Positions 42,869 through 49,450 of a stretch of DNA of 62,185 bases are shown piece after piece. The position numbers were made by a program, and so were the translations under genes. The DNA is from Neobacillus niacini (lineage in GTDB: Bacteria; Bacillota; Bacilli; Bacillales; Cytobacillaceae). The first letter of the stretch is position 1, and the number at the start of each line of letters is the position of its first letter. Where the stretch lies: the NCBI RefSeq assembly GCF_030817595.1, contig NZ_JAUSZN010000002.1, positions 1 through 62,185 on the forward strand, given 5' to 3'. The notes under the pieces were generated by a model that worked only from the letters and a program-made list of their open reading frames with translations, was not told where the DNA came from and did not search any database.

Positions 42869-42891
42869 AGGTTAACTTAACTTGCCTTGCC

Positions 42892-43272
42892 TTACGCTGT
42901 ATATTTAATTTGTTTATTGATACAAGTAACGCTTTTCGCTTTCTGTAAAGCCTGTTCTTGCAAGTCAACGAACGTCTTATACTTGTATGGGTTATAGTTT
43001 GCTTTCTGTTCTTCCTGTCCAGCCTGATCATTTACATAATAGCCAGTTACAAAAGCGTGTACGTTCTTTTTCTTTTCTCTTAATACTCTTTGACGACCAG
43101 CCTCAGAAACTTTAAATTCACAGCCTTCTAAGTTGATCACTGGTGTATGTCCTATTACTAAACCTGTTTTAGCGTCCTGTACTGAGAAAACCATTTTATG
43201 AAGGTTGAAATATACCTTTACTTTCTGTCCAGCTTCGATTGTACGTCCTTTAATAGTTGTTAAGTTTGTCAT
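42892..43272 (-). CDS. Early protein of unknown function (126 aa)
   Basis: 126 residues, basic overall, with a beta-rich core (GQKVKVYFNLHKMVFSVQDA, then GLVIGHTPVINLEGCEFKV) and a conserved-looking REKKKNVHAFVTGYY. Proteins of this look occur on Gram-positive plasmids and phages, but I cannot name the family. Single-gene cassette with its own TTGACT-type promoter and terminator. Confidence 0.55.
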   Translation of the reverse strand: MTNLTTIKGRTIEAGQKVKVYFNLHKMVFSVQDAKTGLVIGHTPVINLEGCEFKVSEAGRQRVLREKKKNVHAFVTGYYVNDQAGQEEQKANYNPYKYKTFVDLQEQALQKAKSVTCINKQIKYTA

Positions 43273-43322
43273 TGTGTTAGTCCCCTTTAAGTTAAGTTAG
43301 TTTGCCTTGCCTTACTCTTATT

Positions 43323-43351
43323 ATATTACAGGGCTGACTATCAAAAGTCAA
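43323..43351 (-). promoter_or_regulatory. Early sigma-A promoter
   Basis: TTGACT-N17-TAATAT on the minus strand, for the 126-residue early protein. Confidence 0.75.
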
Positions 43352-43365
43352 CCCCTTTTGATTGA

Positions 43366-43572
43366 TTATTTTTGTGAGTGTTTTAATTCAGTGATATAAG
43401 CAACCACTTTATCATAGTGTGTACGCTGTTTGTATAGTATTGTTAGTTCCTCTTTAAACTGGATAGTTACCTTAGTAAGAAAGTTCGTTTGTAAGTCCTC
43501 TCTGTTAGCCTCAACGTAAGCCTTAATTTCTTCTTTTAATCCTGTGATTGTCTTTTTCATTTTGTCGTCCAC
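43366..43572 (-). CDS. Early coiled-coil protein (68 aa)
   Basis: 68 residues, one long charged helix (KKTITGLKEEIKAYVEANRE, then QFKEELTILYKQRTHYD). No family recognised. Own promoter, common early leader (ACTAAATTTAAAAGGTGG). Because no clear terminator lies between it and the next promoter, some readthrough into the 126-residue gene is possible. Confidence 0.5.
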   Translation of the reverse strand: MDDKMKKTITGLKEEIKAYVEANREDLQTNFLTKVTIQFKEELTILYKQRTHYDKVVAYITELKHSQK

Positions 43573-43606
43573 CTTTTAAATTTAGTTTGTTTGTTGATCT
43601 GTTACT

Positions 43607-43635
43607 ATCATAACCCCTAGACTTTTGATTGTCAA
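43607..43635 (-). promoter_or_regulatory. Early sigma-A promoter
   Basis: TTGACA-N17-TATGAT on the minus strand with the shared spacer start ATCAAAAGTCTA. Confidence 0.85.
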
Positions 43636-43673
43636 CAGGTAAACGAAAAGTTTTTTAAACAACAAAAAAAGGA

Positions 43674-43690
43674 CTATTTCTAGTCCCTTT
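43674..43690 (-). terminator. Terminator after the ArdA-like gene
   Basis: Short hairpin GGGACTA-GAAA-TAGTCC followed by seven T on the minus strand. Confidence 0.75.
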
Positions 43691-43693
43691 CTA

Positions 43694-44323
43694 TTAAGCC
43701 CATATTTGAATGTATGTTTGTTGTCCTAAGTAAGTAAAGTTACCTTCAATTTCCATATCCCTACCAAAAGCGTGATAGTCAAAGTAGTTTTCAGCTGTAA
43801 AAATTCCTTCCTCGATCATGCTTTCAATCATACAATCTTTTTCGTGTTCGTCGTCGTCCATTCCGATTTCCTCAAAATATCCATCAATTTCTAAATCTCT
43901 TTTGATCTGTTCAGCGTCTATATAGTAAGTAACATTACTTACAGCGTCCTCAATACTTCCAATGTGTTCATGTATCCAGCTATAAGCCACGTCAGACATT
44001 TCTTGACAGTCAGTGTAAATTGTGTATTCGCCTTGTTCAAAGATGTTTAAAGCCTCGTCCCAATAGCTTACAGCCTCATAGATATTTACAAGCGTTTCGC
44101 TGTCGTCCTCGTCCATTTCTGAAAGTGCTACTAGTTCAGAGAATGAAAGTTTATCAAGATCACTAGAAAGATCACTTTCAACCCATTGTAATTCAACGTC
44201 ATGTGAACCGTTTGGATTTAAGTTTTCCCAAAACTCGTTAATTTCAGTTTCGCTTGCTGGTAGTTCTAAAGATCCCATTTTGTAGCTGTGAAGATTTAAG
44301 TAGTTTAAAGTTAAGTTTGTCAT
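43694..44323 (-). CDS. ardA: ArdA-like antirestriction protein
   Basis: 209 residues, extremely acidic across its length, as expected of a DNA mimic. The C-terminal segment ENYFDYHAFGRDMEIEGNFT matches the conserved end of ArdA proteins, and the middle has the usual EWIHEHIG-like region (here SWIHEHIGSIEDAVSN). ArdA occupies the DNA-binding groove of type I restriction-modification enzymes. Its own strong early promoter would make it soon after DNA entry, which suits protection of incoming DNA. ATG with AAAGGTGG. Confidence 0.8.
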   Translation of the reverse strand: MTNLTLNYLNLHSYKMGSLELPASETEINEFWENLNPNGSHDVELQWVESDLSSDLDKLSFSELVALSEMDEDDSETLVNIYEAVSYWDEALNIFEQGEYTIYTDCQEMSDVAYSWIHEHIGSIEDAVSNVTYYIDAEQIKRDLEIDGYFEEIGMDDDEHEKDCMIESMIEEGIFTAENYFDYHAFGRDMEIEGNFTYLGQQTYIQIWA

Positions 44324-44380
44324 TTTGTTTTTCCACCTTTTAAGTTAGTTTAGTTTGCCTTGCCTTACCTTACAAATACT

Positions 44381-44409
44381 ATCATATCATGTACACTTTT
44401 GATTGTCAA
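44381..44409 (-). promoter_or_regulatory. Early sigma-A promoter of the ArdA-like gene
   Basis: TTGACA-N17-TATGAT on the minus strand; spacer begins ATCAAAAGTGTA. Confidence 0.85.
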
Positions 44410-44430
44410 ACACTTTTTTGAATTTCTTTT

Positions 44431-44553
44431 TTAGAAGATAATTTTGATCACGTCCAGCACGTCAGCCAAACGAAAAGACACTCGAACCATTTTTTTAAAC
44501 ATATCTAATTTTTGATTACAGCGTCTAAACGCTTGCTGTTCCCTACTAGTCAT
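44431..44553 (-). CDS. Small early peptide (40 aa)
   Basis: 40 codons from an ATG with a weak GAGGTAAT ribosome site ten bases upstream. The peptide is basic then hydrophobic (FRRCNQKLDMFKKMVRVSF ... VLDVIKIIF). It sits exactly downstream of a strong early promoter, which is the main support. Function unknown. Confidence 0.45.
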   Translation of the reverse strand: MTSREQQAFRRCNQKLDMFKKMVRVSFRLADVLDVIKIIF

Positions 44554-44586
44554 TTTCTGATTACCTCGTTTCTTTGATCTGTTACT

Positions 44587-44615
44587 ATCATAAACCCTAG
44601 ACTATTGATTGTCAA
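44587..44615 (-). promoter_or_regulatory. Early sigma-A promoter
   Basis: TTGACA-N17-TATGAT on the minus strand; spacer begins ATCAATAGTCTA; a TACT-N6-AGTA element lies just upstream. Confidence 0.85.
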
Positions 44616-44639
44616 TACTATTATTGAATTTAATTTTAA

Positions 44640-44653
44640 TACTGTTATTAGTA
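44640..44653. repeat. TACT-N6-AGTA element upstream of an early promoter
   Basis: TACTGTTATTAGTA, 24 bases upstream of the -35 box; same pattern at 47210 and 49424. Confidence 0.55.
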
Positions 44654-44787
44654 CTAACTTTAATAGTCACTATCATATGTGATTATAAGCGTTTAAAGGC
44701 TGTTTTAAGGGTTCTTTCTATTAGTCCTATATGTAGGTGACTAACAATATTTAAAGTCCCTTAAAACGGGATTATAAAAGGACAAAC
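44654..44787. other. Intergenic stretch without a gene
   Basis: About 130 AT-rich bases between an early promoter and the next terminator; a hairpin-like CTTTAAAT region but no open frame with a ribosome site. Confidence 0.4.
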
Positions 44788-44813
44788 AAAAAAGCCAGCG
44801 TTTAGGCTGACTT
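44788..44813 (-). terminator. Terminator after the ArdC-like gene
   Basis: Hairpin AGTCAGCC / CGCTGGCT then six T on the minus strand. Confidence 0.8.
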
Positions 44814-45158
44814 TACTTGTGTAAAAGTATTCTTTTTCTTTTTCGCTGGTGCTTTCTTTTTAAGTTCTCCTTTTTCTACTTGATCAGGTGTAAATAGTGC
44901 TGAACTTTTTAACATGAATCTAGTTTCTTCTTTTTGCTTGCCTGTCTTTTCGTCAATGATCTTTTCGCCTGTCTTTTCGTCAACCAGCTTTTTAGTGAAT
45001 GGTTTCCATAAATCTAATTTTAGAAAAGCCGTTTCACCTTTCTTTACTATCATTCCCACCTTTGCCCACTCGTTAAAAGTTTTAAGATTTTCACCGTCAT
45101 ATTCAAAATCATTATAATAGGTTAACGCTTCTTCGATTAGTTGTGTATTAGTTGCCAT
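44802..45158 (-). CDS. ArdC N-terminal-like ssDNA-binding early protein
   Basis: About 118 residues. The core TFNEWAKVGMIVKKGETAFL followed by WKPF and RFMLKSSALFTPDQVE resembles the N-terminal ssDNA-binding domain of ArdC-type antirestriction proteins; the C-terminal metalloprotease domain of full ArdC is absent. A Lys-rich stretch (KKKAPAKKKKN) may aid nucleic-acid binding. I start at MATNTQ, preceded by AAAGGGTGG. Its own early promoter and terminator make it a single-gene unit. Confidence 0.6.
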   Translation of the reverse strand: MATNTQLIEEALTYYNDFEYDGENLKTFNEWAKVGMIVKKGETAFLKLDLWKPFTKKLVDEKTGEKIIDEKTGKQKEETRFMLKSSALFTPDQVEKGELKKKAPAKKKKNTFTQVKSA

Positions 45159-45214
45159 GTAAATTACCACCCTTTAAGTTAGTTTAGTTTAAGTTGCCTT
45201 AACTCGATAACCTA

Positions 45215-45243
45215 ATATTAAACCATGTTCAATCATATGTCAA
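45215..45243 (-). promoter_or_regulatory. Early sigma-A promoter of the ArdC-like gene
   Basis: TTGACA-N17-TAATAT on the minus strand. Confidence 0.8.
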
Positions 45244-45293
45244 ACACTTTTGATAACTTTTTTTAAATTATTTTTTCCTTCTATATAAGGACA

Positions 45294-45324
45294 TAAAAAA
45301 AACACCAGCTTTTAAGCCAGTGCC
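45294..45324 (-). terminator. Terminator of an early cassette
   Basis: Hairpin GCACTGGCTT / AGCTGGTGT followed by eight T on the minus strand. Confidence 0.8.
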
Positions 45325-45590
45325 TTTTCTTTTTCTGATCTTTCTACATATGCAGTCCATGTAGCGTCAGACCATATTTTATTAGAAATTCCTAACAATG
45401 TTTTACTATCTAGTATTGTTTGCATATTTGATCTTAACTTTCTTACCTGATTTTTTGACCAGTCATACTCACTTGAATCACGACCATATTTTTCTTTTTC
45501 AAGATCACGCTGTTCATTCATATCATACATATTAGATTCGATCTCGATATATTGTTTCGCAAGTGTTAAAGCCATTTCTTTTTTAGTCAT
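45312..45590 (-). CDS. Early helical protein (92 aa)
   Basis: About 92 residues, all-helical and charged (AKQYIEIESNMYDMNEQRDL). It begins MTKKEMALTL, the same MTKKEM opening as the early gene at 46112-46417, so the two may be distant paralogues. Start chosen at the Met preceded by AAAGGTGGAAAT. No family recognised. Confidence 0.5.
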   Translation of the reverse strand: MTKKEMALTLAKQYIEIESNMYDMNEQRDLEKEKYGRDSSEYDWSKNQVRKLRSNMQTILDSKTLLGISNKIWSDATWTAYVERSEKEKALA

Positions 45591-45641
45591 TTTAATTTCC
45601 ACCTTTTAATTTAGTTTGTTTGTTTGTCTCTTACAATTACT

Positions 45642-45670
45642 ATCATAAACCTTACAGTTTTGATTGTCAA
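45642..45670 (-). promoter_or_regulatory. Early sigma-A promoter
   Basis: TTGACA-N17-TATGAT on the minus strand; spacer begins ATCAAAACTGTA. Confidence 0.85.
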
Positions 45671-45676
45671 CACTTT

Positions 45677-45787
45677 TTAAAAAAGATTTATTATTGTTAC
45701 GATACCTACTATATAAAAGATCACTTTATAAGTTTTAATTACTGGTTTCTTGCAAGCCTTAAAAAATTCCTTTAGATCATTTAACAT
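45677..45787 (-). CDS. Small membrane peptide (36 aa)
   Basis: 36 codons: a basic N-terminal half (MLNDLKEFFKACKKPVIKTY) and one hydrophobic segment (KVIFYIVGIVTIINLF). It follows the preceding gene within two bases (stop TAA then TATG), so it would be coupled to it. The ribosome site is weak. Function unknown; similar tiny membrane peptides recur in this region. Confidence 0.45.
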   Translation of the reverse strand: MLNDLKEFFKACKKPVIKTYKVIFYIVGIVTIINLF

Positions 45788-45788
45788 A

Positions 45789-45989
45789 TTATTGACCAGC
45801 CTTTTCTAATTCTTTTTCAAGTCTGTAAAAATTCATTTCAGCTATAACGTCAGGCACACCAGTTAATTTTAAGTCATAGCTTAATTTTCCTAGTTCAGCA
45901 AGTTCGTCACCAGTTGCCTTTCTTTTCATGCTGTACGTTATTTCTAATAACTCACAGTAGCGTTTAAATTTAGTTAGTTCATTATTCAT
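45789..45989 (-). CDS. Early helical protein (66 aa)
   Basis: 66 residues, helical (FKRYCELLEITYSMKRKATG, then VIAEMNFYRLEKELEKAGQ). No family recognised. Read from its own TTGACA promoter, with the tiny membrane peptide downstream in the same unit. Confidence 0.5.
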   Translation of the reverse strand: MNNELTKFKRYCELLEITYSMKRKATGDELAELGKLSYDLKLTGVPDVIAEMNFYRLEKELEKAGQ

Positions 45990-46024
45990 GGTTGAAAACC
46001 TCGTTTCATTTATTTGATAAACCT

Positions 46025-46054
46025 ATCATAACTCATAGACTTTTGATCTGTCAA
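46025..46054 (-). promoter_or_regulatory. Early sigma-A promoter (18-base spacer)
   Basis: TTGACA-N18-TATGAT on the minus strand; spacer contains ATCAAAAGTCTA, one base longer than in its relatives. Confidence 0.8.
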
Positions 46055-46095
46055 CACTAATTTTAAATTTAATTTCAGTACCAGTATTAAAGTAT

Positions 46096-46123
46096 AAAAA
46101 AAGACCAGCGTTTAAGCTGATCT
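46096..46123 (-). terminator. Terminator of an early cassette
   Basis: Hairpin GATCAGCTT / ACGCTGGTC followed by seven T on the minus strand. Confidence 0.8.
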
Positions 46124-46417
46124 CTTTTTCTCGTATGGGTTAACTGTCATGTTTTCTATATCTTGATATGAGAACTCATAAGAAAGGTTATTAGCTAACA
46201 TAAAAACATCATCATGTTTTATATTAAAGTCACTAGCAAATTCAACGATACCAAAGATTTTTTGTGAAAAGTTTTTGATCTGTTGTTCTTCAAACTCGAT
46301 TCTTAAAACATCATCAAACTGTTTACCTTCTTTAATAGATTCTTTTGAGAATTGAATTTGCCATTGTAGCATTGAAACCTTTTTACCAAACTTGAAAAGC
46401 ATTTCTTTTTTAGTCAT
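46112..46417 (-). CDS. Early helical protein (101 aa)
   Basis: 101 residues, helical, opening MTKKEMLFKFGKKVSMLQWQ and closing with TVNPYEKKRSA. It shares the N-terminal MTKKEM motif with the early gene at 45312-45590; homology beyond that is not clear by eye. Single-gene unit with its own promoter. Function unknown. Confidence 0.5.
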   Translation of the reverse strand: MTKKEMLFKFGKKVSMLQWQIQFSKESIKEGKQFDDVLRIEFEEQQIKNFSQKIFGIVEFASDFNIKHDDVFMLANNLSYEFSYQDIENMTVNPYEKKRSA

Positions 46418-46464
46418 TTTAAATTACCGTCCTTTAAGTTAATTTAGTTTGCCTTACAAATACT

Positions 46465-46493
46465 ATCATAAATCATACAGATTAGATTGTCAA
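46465..46493 (-). promoter_or_regulatory. Early sigma-A promoter
   Basis: TTGACA-N17-TATGAT on the minus strand; directly downstream of the small membrane gene's stop. Confidence 0.8.
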
Positions 46494-46640
46494 CTAGTTA
46501 TTTAATAATTGTATTTGTGCTGGAATAACAGCGACTAGAGTAATTACAGTTACAAAGAATAAGATACCATAGAACCATAAAAAATCAGATAAACAAATTC
46601 TTTCTTGACCAAAAAAATACATATTCAATTTACCAAACAT
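46494..46640 (-). CDS. Small membrane protein (48 aa)
   Basis: 48 residues: short polar N-terminus and a long hydrophobic stretch (FLWFYGILFFVTVITLVAVI). ATG with TGAGGTAA about ten bases upstream and a promoter at 46688-46716 whose spacer holds a candidate operator. Function unknown. Confidence 0.5.
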   Translation of the reverse strand: MFGKLNMYFFGQERICLSDFLWFYGILFFVTVITLVAVIPAQIQLLNN

Positions 46641-46687
46641 TTAACATTACCTCACTTTAAGTTAGTATGCCTTACCTCACAAAACCT

Positions 46688-46716
46688 ATTATAAATTACA
46701 ATATATCGTAAGTCAA
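46688..46716 (-). promoter_or_regulatory. Sigma-A promoter with operator in the spacer
   Basis: TTGACT-N17-TATAAT on the minus strand. The spacer contains TACGATATATTGTA, identical to the spacer palindrome of the second XRE gene's promoter. Confidence 0.8.
46697..46710. promoter_or_regulatory. Candidate operator, exact copy
   Basis: 14-base near-palindrome TACGATATATTGTA on the minus strand; exact match to 53250-53263. Confidence 0.6.
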
Positions 46717-46734
46717 CAGTTATTTTAAACAAAT

Positions 46735-46763
46735 AAAAAAGGCAAGTCATTAAGACTTACCCT
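46735..46763 (-). terminator. Terminator after the DUF3846-like gene
   Basis: Hairpin GGGTAAGTC / GACTTGCC followed by six T on the minus strand. Confidence 0.8.
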
Positions 46764-46769
46764 TTAAGA

Positions 46770-47126
46770 TTATTTCCATAATCTAAAATGTTTACGTGTT
46801 ATAAACCTTGATTGAATTTCCTCTATTTCCTGATCAGTTAAAGAAATGGTTTCGCCTTCCTCGTCAGTACCAGTTATTATAATGTCACCTAAAACAATAT
46901 CTACAGGCTTATTATTTGTATCAATTAAATAAAAATTAGGTTTCATACCCTCGATCAATTTACCTTCTTCATTTATCCATATGGTTATAGAATCATTAAC
47001 CCTGATAGCCTCTATGTAGCCACCTACAACAGCCTGTAAATGTTCTAAAGAATGTTCAAACTTCTCAACTAAATGAATTTCCTGTTCACCAGCGTTAGCA
47101 ATGATTACACGAATATCTTTTTCCAA
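46770..47126 (-). CDS. DUF3846-like early protein
   Basis: 118 residues. IRVIIANAGEQEIHLVEKFE, then LQAVVGGYIEAIRV and WINEEGKLIEGMKPNFY, follow the pattern of DUF3846, a family of small proteins common on plasmids and phages, with no established function. TTG start with GTGAGGTAAT upstream. A weak -10 promoter and a TACT-N6-AGTA element lie before it. Confidence 0.65.
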   Translation of the reverse strand: MEKDIRVIIANAGEQEIHLVEKFEHSLEHLQAVVGGYIEAIRVNDSITIWINEEGKLIEGMKPNFYLIDTNNKPVDIVLGDIIITGTDEEGETISLTDQEIEEIQSRFITRKHFRLWK

Positions 47127-47168
47127 AATAATTACCTCACTTTAAATTTAGTTTGCCTTACAAATAAT

Positions 47169-47197
47169 ACTTTACACGATATTAAAAACAATGTCAA
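47169..47197 (-). promoter_or_regulatory. Early promoter with a weak -10
   Basis: TTGACA-N17-TAAAGT on the minus strand, for the DUF3846-like gene. Confidence 0.5.
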
Positions 47198-47209
47198 CTT
47201 TAAATTTAA

Positions 47210-47223
47210 TACTAATATCAGTA
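47210..47223. repeat. TACT-N6-AGTA element
   Basis: TACTAATATCAGTA, 12 bases upstream of the -35 box of the DUF3846-like gene. Confidence 0.55.
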
Positions 47224-47227
47224 CTAT

Positions 47228-47256
47228 AAAAAAAGACCAGTCATTAAAGACCAGCC
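47228..47256 (-). terminator. Terminator after the resolvase gene
   Basis: Hairpin AGGCTGGTC / GACTGGTCT followed by seven T on the minus strand. Confidence 0.8.
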
Positions 47257-47849
47257 TTTTCTCTATGTTTCCGTAAGCGTCTAAAGAAAGTCGCCTCTGT
47301 TATATTATCTTTGCCTTTTTCATTAGTACCATATTTAGCTATGATTTCTTTAACAGTCATACCCTTTTCTAAATGATCTTCTAAAGCTAAATCATAAAGA
47401 TTTTTATTCACCTGAGGACGACCAAATTGTACACCCTTTGCCTTTGCATTTTCAATAGCTGGTTTAGTTCTTTCAACTATAAAATTACGTTCCATTTCAG
47501 AAAACATTGCAAGTAATTGAAGCATAGCCTTTGCCATTGGTGATTGATTAGAAGTATCAATATTATCGTCAATAGACTTTACAAAAATACCTTTCTTTGT
47601 TAGTTCCTCAATTAAGTTTGTCACCTGACTTACTGAACGTCCTAAACGATCTAACTTTTTAACAATAATAACGTCACCAGCCTGAACGATTGAAAGTAAT
47701 TCTTGTAAAGATTTTCTATCCATGTTAGTACCAGTTAAACGATCTGTATAAATATTTTTAGATTCAATACCATAATTAGAAAGTGCCTCAATTTGTAAAG
47801 TTAAATCCTGTTGAACTGTTGATACACGACCATATCCGTAAATTGTCAT
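47244..47849 (-). CDS. Serine resolvase/invertase
   Basis: 201 residues. Catalytic domain about 1-140: YGRVSTVQQDL (nucleophile Ser), KKLDRLGRS, and SEMERNFIVERTKPAIENAK of the long arm helix. The C-terminal HTH (about 150-200) has TVKEIIAKYG and TEATFFRRLRKHREK. Its size fits the small resolvase group, not the large serine integrases. With ParA nearby, a plasmid multimer-resolution role is the best guess; a DNA inversion role is possible, but no invertible fibre genes or crossover repeats were seen. Confidence 0.88.
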   Translation of the reverse strand: MTIYGYGRVSTVQQDLTLQIEALSNYGIESKNIYTDRLTGTNMDRKSLQELLSIVQAGDVIIVKKLDRLGRSVSQVTNLIEELTKKGIFVKSIDDNIDTSNQSPMAKAMLQLLAMFSEMERNFIVERTKPAIENAKAKGVQFGRPQVNKNLYDLALEDHLEKGMTVKEIIAKYGTNEKGKDNITEATFFRRLRKHREKAGL

Positions 47850-47905
47850 AATAAATTACCTCACTTTAAGTTATTTTATTTAAGTTGCCTTAACTCGATA
47901 AACTA

Positions 47906-47934
47906 ACTATATCAAATGTTTAAGACTATTGCAA
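47906..47934 (-). promoter_or_regulatory. Promoter of the resolvase gene
   Basis: TTGCAA-N17-TATAGT on the minus strand, followed by the usual early leader with AAGGCAACTTAAA and GTGAGGTAAT. Confidence 0.65.
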
Positions 47935-47948
47935 GTACTTTTTTAAAT

Positions 47949-47976
47949 AAAAAAAAACAAGGCATTAAAGCCCTGT
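47949..47976 (-). terminator. Terminator of the parA operon
   Basis: Hairpin GACAGGGCTT / TGCCTTGT followed by nine T on the minus strand. Confidence 0.8.
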
Positions 47977-48249
47977 CTCTTTCTTTTCAATAAGTGCCTC
48001 TATTTCTTGTTTTAAACCGTCTATACGTGTTATATCAATCTGATCAGCCTGACGTTTAATTTTATCATCAAGATTAGTCATACTCGCTAAAATATCTAAA
48101 GCGTTATAAAGTTCACCACTGGCATTATCTAATTGTTGCCATACAGTGTGTAAATTTCTTATAGTTTTATTCACTCGTTTAGTCATTACATGATACCCCT
48201 TTTCATAGTCGTAATAAAATGAACTAACATTTATTTCAATTTCCTTCAT
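47965..48249 (-). CDS. Third gene of the partition operon, unknown
   Basis: 94 residues: N-terminal strands (EIEINVSSFYYDYEKGYHV) and a helical C-terminus (YNALDILASMTNLDDKIKR ... IEALIEKKETGL). The ATG overlaps the stop of the RHH gene by four bases (ATGA), which shows operon coupling. No family recognised. Confidence 0.5.
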   Translation of the reverse strand: MKEIEINVSSFYYDYEKGYHVMTKRVNKTIRNLHTVWQQLDNASGELYNALDILASMTNLDDKIKRQADQIDITRIDGLKQEIEALIEKKETGL

Positions 48250-48560
48250 TGACGAATACCAAAAACTTGTTTTAAAAAGTTGTTCACTAGATCAGACTTT
48301 GCACCCTTGCCATGTTCATTACCAAAATTATTAAATGCCTCTATAACGTCAGTATCAAGATATATAGAAACTTGTTTCTTTACGATCTTTTCAGGTGGAG
48401 TATAAAACTCAGAAATTGCATGGTTCAAAGTTTGACCTTCCTTGACTTTAATAACAGGCTGTTCAGGAATATCCTCTTTAATAACAGGGTGTTCAAGTTG
48501 TTCAGGTTCATTGTTTGTATTGCCCACGTCACTAAAAGAAATTAAAGATTTTTTAGCCAT
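48246..48560 (-). CDS. Ribbon-helix-helix partition partner (ParB/ParR-like)
   Basis: 104 residues. A disordered, Pro/Glu-rich N-terminal half (EQLEHPVIKEDIPEQPVIKV) precedes a C-terminal ribbon-helix-helix domain, VKKQVSIYLDTDVIEAFNNF then GKGAKSDLVNNFLKQVFG. Small RHH proteins directly after ParA are the centromere-binding partners of type Ib plasmid partition systems; their disordered tail stimulates the ParA ATPase. Start overlaps the parA stop (TAATG). Its site would be a repeat array near the operon; the TACT-N6-AGTA elements are candidates. Confidence 0.7.
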   Translation of the reverse strand: MAKKSLISFSDVGNTNNEPEQLEHPVIKEDIPEQPVIKVKEGQTLNHAISEFYTPPEKIVKKQVSIYLDTDVIEAFNNFGNEHGKGAKSDLVNNFLKQVFGIRQ

Positions 48561-49351
48561 TATTTAACCACCTTTAAAGTATTTTCGATCTCATTCCATA
48601 AGGAAAAATAAAGCTGTGATTTTTCACTTTTACGATTAGATATAGTTACAGGTTTACGATCAAAACCGATTGAATTTGCGTATTGAACAGTACGAGGAAT
48701 AACAGTTTCAAAAGTCTTATAGCCATTTTCAAAGGCATACTTTTTAGTTTCCTGACTGATAACCTCATGTAAGTTAGCGTTATGAACTACTTTAGTAAAA
48801 ATTACCCCCATGATTTCAAGATTAGGGTTAATACCTTTAAAATCATTTACAGTAGTTGTCACAGCCATTAAAGAACGCATAGCGTAAGCCTCAGGTTCAA
48901 AGGGTATAATAACATTGTCAGCAAAAGAAAACACGTTACCATTCATTAAAGAAAGGCTAGGGGGTGTATCTATCAATATGTAATCATACTGATCACGTAA
49001 ATGATCTAAAGCGTCTTTCATTAAAAGAAATGGTTTAGGGTATTTATTAGGGTTTCCGATAACATCAAACTCAAAAGAAACTAGATCAAGATTAGAAGGG
49101 ACAAGATCAATATATTTATCAATCTTTACAATAGTATCCTCAACAGGAACGCCACCCACTAAAACATCATAAATAGTTGTTCTAAAATTATCAGGATTAA
49201 GACCAAAACTAATTGAAACATTACTCTGATTATCAGCGTCAACCACTAAAACTTTCTTCTTTAGATAAGATAATACACCAGCTAAATTACTGGTTGTCGT
49301 GGTTTTTAAAACCCCACCCTTATTATTGTTAACACACAAAACTATTCCCAT
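48560..49351 (-). CDS. parA: ParA/Soj-type partition ATPase
   Basis: 263 residues of the MinD/ParA family. Deviant Walker A is NNKGGVLKTTTTSNLAG with the signature Lys of KGGxxKTT, here with Leu in place of the usual Gly before the second Lys. Walker A' is VVDADNQSN and Walker B is YILIDTPPSLSL. There is no N-terminal HTH, as in type Ib ParAs. It moves plasmid copies apart with its small partner. On a phage it implies stable maintenance as a plasmid, or segregation of a lysogenic circle. ATG with AAAGGTGG. Confidence 0.88.
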   Translation of the reverse strand: MGIVLCVNNNKGGVLKTTTTSNLAGVLSYLKKKVLVVDADNQSNVSISFGLNPDNFRTTIYDVLVGGVPVEDTIVKIDKYIDLVPSNLDLVSFEFDVIGNPNKYPKPFLLMKDALDHLRDQYDYILIDTPPSLSLMNGNVFSFADNVIIPFEPEAYAMRSLMAVTTTVNDFKGINPNLEIMGVIFTKVVHNANLHEVISQETKKYAFENGYKTFETVIPRTVQYANSIGFDRKPVTISNRKSEKSQLYFSLWNEIENTLKVVK

Positions 49352-49394
49352 TCAATAAACCACCTTTAAATTTAATATTGTACCTTACACTTAT

Positions 49395-49423
49395 AACAAT
49401 AACAGAATTAAATTTAATGTCAA
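49395..49423 (-). promoter_or_regulatory. Candidate parA promoter
   Basis: TTGACA at 49418-49423 on the minus strand with a poor -10 (ATTGTT) at 17 bases; the TACT-N6-AGTA element abuts the -35, so a regulated promoter is likely. Confidence 0.4.
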
Positions 49424-49437
49424 TACTAAGTTTAGTA
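49424..49437. repeat. TACT-N6-AGTA element (best palindrome)
   Basis: TACTAAGTTTAGTA, a palindrome except its two centre bases, immediately upstream of the parA -35 box. Confidence 0.6.
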
Positions 49438-49450
49438 CTAATAAAAAAAC

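Noticed and set aside
47244..47849. Serine recombinase as a prophage integrase
   Set aside because: At 201 residues it lacks the large C-terminal domains of serine integrases and sits in a plasmid-partition context; no attachment site was seen.
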